A stretch of DNA of 5,983 nucleotides from assembly GCA_937858165.1 (NCBI GenBank), contig CALLZA010000194.1, forward strand, positions 1-5,983. Direction: 5' to 3'. Under the pieces are notes generated by a model. That model did not search any database. It worked only from the letters and a program-made list of their open reading frames with translations, and was not told the DNA's origin. The position numbers and the translations under genes are program-made. Below, piece by piece: positions 5,214 through 5,983 of this stretch. This stretch comes from an uncultured Ardenticatenia bacterium (GTDB lineage: Bacteria > Chloroflexota > Anaerolineae > Promineifilales > Promineifilaceae). Positions within the stretch are counted from its first letter, which is position 1. Every line of letters begins with the position of its first letter.

Positions 5214-5376
5214 GCCCCCGGCGTTAACCCCCGATTGCAGCGCAGTTAAACAAAAATGGGCCGGCCGCAAAGTGATTTTGAACCTTGGTTAAAGCGAGGC
5301 AGCGTGGGATCATGCATTGTGCCCTCAGGTGACGAATGTCATCGCCTTTTGTGAAGATTTGCACAAATAAAAGTGG
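5192..5376. other. Divergent intergenic region without a recognised gene
   Basis: This stretch lies between the leftward small-gene promoter and the rightward ABC promoter. It is less GC-rich than the genes, and I found no convincing ORF, RNA gene or terminator. The only structured element I would name is the dyad TGACGAATGTCA at 5330-5341, listed separately. The region presumably holds regulatory DNA for both directions. Confidence 0.5.
5330..5341. promoter_or_regulatory. TGAC-N4-GTCA dyad upstream of the ABC gene
   Basis: TGACGAATGTCA has the same half-sites and 4-bp spacing as the two palindromes at the toxin-antitoxin promoter. It lies 35 bp upstream of the -35 box of the rightward promoter. 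It could be an operator or a chance match. Confidence 0.3.
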
Positions 5377-5405
5377 TTGTACTGCACCCCACCCGCAGCT
5401 ATAAT
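5377..5405 (+). promoter_or_regulatory. Sigma70-type promoter of the ABC exporter gene
   Basis: TTGTAC (5377-5382) and a perfect TATAAT (5400-5405) are spaced by 17 bp, the ideal distance. Transcription would begin near 5412 and give a leader of about 40 bases before the ATG at 5453. No Shine-Dalgarno is visible in that leader. Confidence 0.75.
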
Positions 5406-5452
5406 GGCGTTTCGTCTAGAACGTTTGTTTGCTCCGACACAAGTCCAAGCCC

Positions 5453-5983
5453 ATGACCAACCGCGAATTCCGCCTGGAAAACGAGAGGCAGTTCGACCGC
5501 CGCGGCCCGGTGCGCTGGATCGCCTCCCAACTGGCCCACTACTGGTATCTGCCGCTCATCGCCATCATCGCCGCCGTCATCAACAACTTCGCCGCCAGCT
5601 ACATCCAGGTCCTCATCGGCCGCGGCTTCGACCTGCTCAATACGCCCGACTGGCCGACGCGCACGCTGGCTTTGCTGGCGCTGGCCGTCTTCGGCTCGGC
5701 CGCCTTGCAGGGCACGTTCGGCCTGGCGCGCAACTCGGCCTTCGAGTTCATGGCCCAGCGCATCGAGCGCGACTCGCGCGATACGCTCTACGCCAGTCTG
5801 TTGGGCAAGAGCCAGACCTTCCACAACCGCCAGCGCATCGGCGACATCATGGCCCGCGCCACCAACGACGTGCGCATGCTCAACATCATGTTCAGCCCCG
5901 GCCTGATGCTCATCACCGATTCGCTGGTCGGCGTCATGGCGCCCATCGTCCTCATCACCCAGATCCACTCGCGGCTCCAGCTA
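5453..5983 (+). CDS. ABC exporter (permease/ATPase fusion), N-terminal part
   Basis: The frame is open for 177 codons from ATG at 5453 to the window end, so the protein is truncated on the right. It matches the type 1 exporter membrane domain: a cytoplasmic N-terminal segment, then predicted transmembrane helices at about residues 31-53, 71-90 and 148-170. The first intracellular loop carries F-H-N-R-Q-R-I-G-D-I-M-A-R-A-T-N-D-V-R (123-141), the hallmark G-D-x-x-x-R-x-x-N-D-V motif of this family. Full-length members have six helices followed by an ATPase domain, form dimers and export lipids, peptides or drugs. The ATPase part would lie beyond 5983 and is not seen; a heterodimer partner may follow. 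The substrate cannot be inferred. A strong TATAAT promoter lies 48 bases upstream. Confidence 0.9.
   Translation, partial: MTNREFRLENERQFDRRGPVRWIASQLAHYWYLPLIAIIAAVINNFAASYIQVLIGRGFDLLNTPDWPTRTLALLALAVFGSAALQGTFGLARNSAFEFMAQRIERDSRDTLYASLLGKSQTFHNRQRIGDIMARATNDVRMLNIMFSPGLMLITDSLVGVMAPIVLITQIHSRLQL

Noticed and set aside
5399..5968. 189-residue minus-strand ORF opposite the ABC gene
   Set aside because: Composition is Asp/Glu/His/Ala-rich antisense; the plus-strand frame has proper transmembrane helices and the G-D-I-M-A-R-A-T-N-D-V motif.

Overview
The window looks like a contig end from a GC-rich environmental bacterium. Codon use is dominated by GCC, CTG, CGC and GGC. A Phd/PIN toxin-antitoxin pair, an S9 peptidase, a class III CoA-transferase, a TPR-rich protein and dispersed palindromic repeats together recall Chloroflexota (Anaerolineae/Ardenticatenia-like, such as Promineofilum relatives). 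That placement is inference from gene style, not from a phylogenetic marker. The first 92 bases are not biological: positions 23-92 read as an error-bearing Illumina P5 primer, an 8-base i5 index and the Nextera/Tn5 mosaic-end adapter. Genomic sequence starts at about 93.

Layout. (1) 93-838: 3' part of a gene for a TPR protein with a strict 40-residue period, cut by the adapter. (2) 842-1526: a compact, visibly less GC-rich type II toxin-antitoxin module. It has a promoter, two abutting 12-bp palindromes as likely autoregulatory operator, a Phd/YefM antitoxin, and a PIN-domain (VapC-like) RNase toxin whose GTG start touches the antitoxin stop codon. (3) 1583-3541: an S9 prolyl-oligopeptidase-family serine peptidase with an intact Ser/Asp/His triad, carrying an in-frame 34-bp palindromic repeat inside its propeller half. 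(4) 3546-3631: a large imperfect inverted repeat of GCAAAGG-type units. (5) 3643-4851: a CaiB/BaiF family III CoA-transferase whose last codons form an 11-bp hairpin. (6) Minus strand, 4902-5214: a small transcription unit with promoter, Shine-Dalgarno, a 31-codon candidate ORF and an ATGA-coupled 52-residue cysteine-motif protein. (7) 5192-5452: divergent intergenic region with a good sigma70-type promoter facing right. (8) 5453-5983: N-terminal membrane domain of an ABC exporter, running off the window.

The genes do not form one pathway. The toxin-antitoxin pair is a self-contained accessory cassette, the peptidase and CoA-transferase look like independent catabolic genes, and the ABC exporter has its own promoter. 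The three large GC-rich genes with visible starts (peptidase, CoA-transferase, ABC) have no clear Shine-Dalgarno, whereas the small genes (antitoxin, toxin, candidate micro-ORF, Cys-motif protein) do.

The most interesting items are the unannotated micro-ORF coupled to the Cys-motif gene, the palindromic repeat translated within the peptidase, the tandem-palindrome operator of the toxin-antitoxin module, and the adapter at the contig end.
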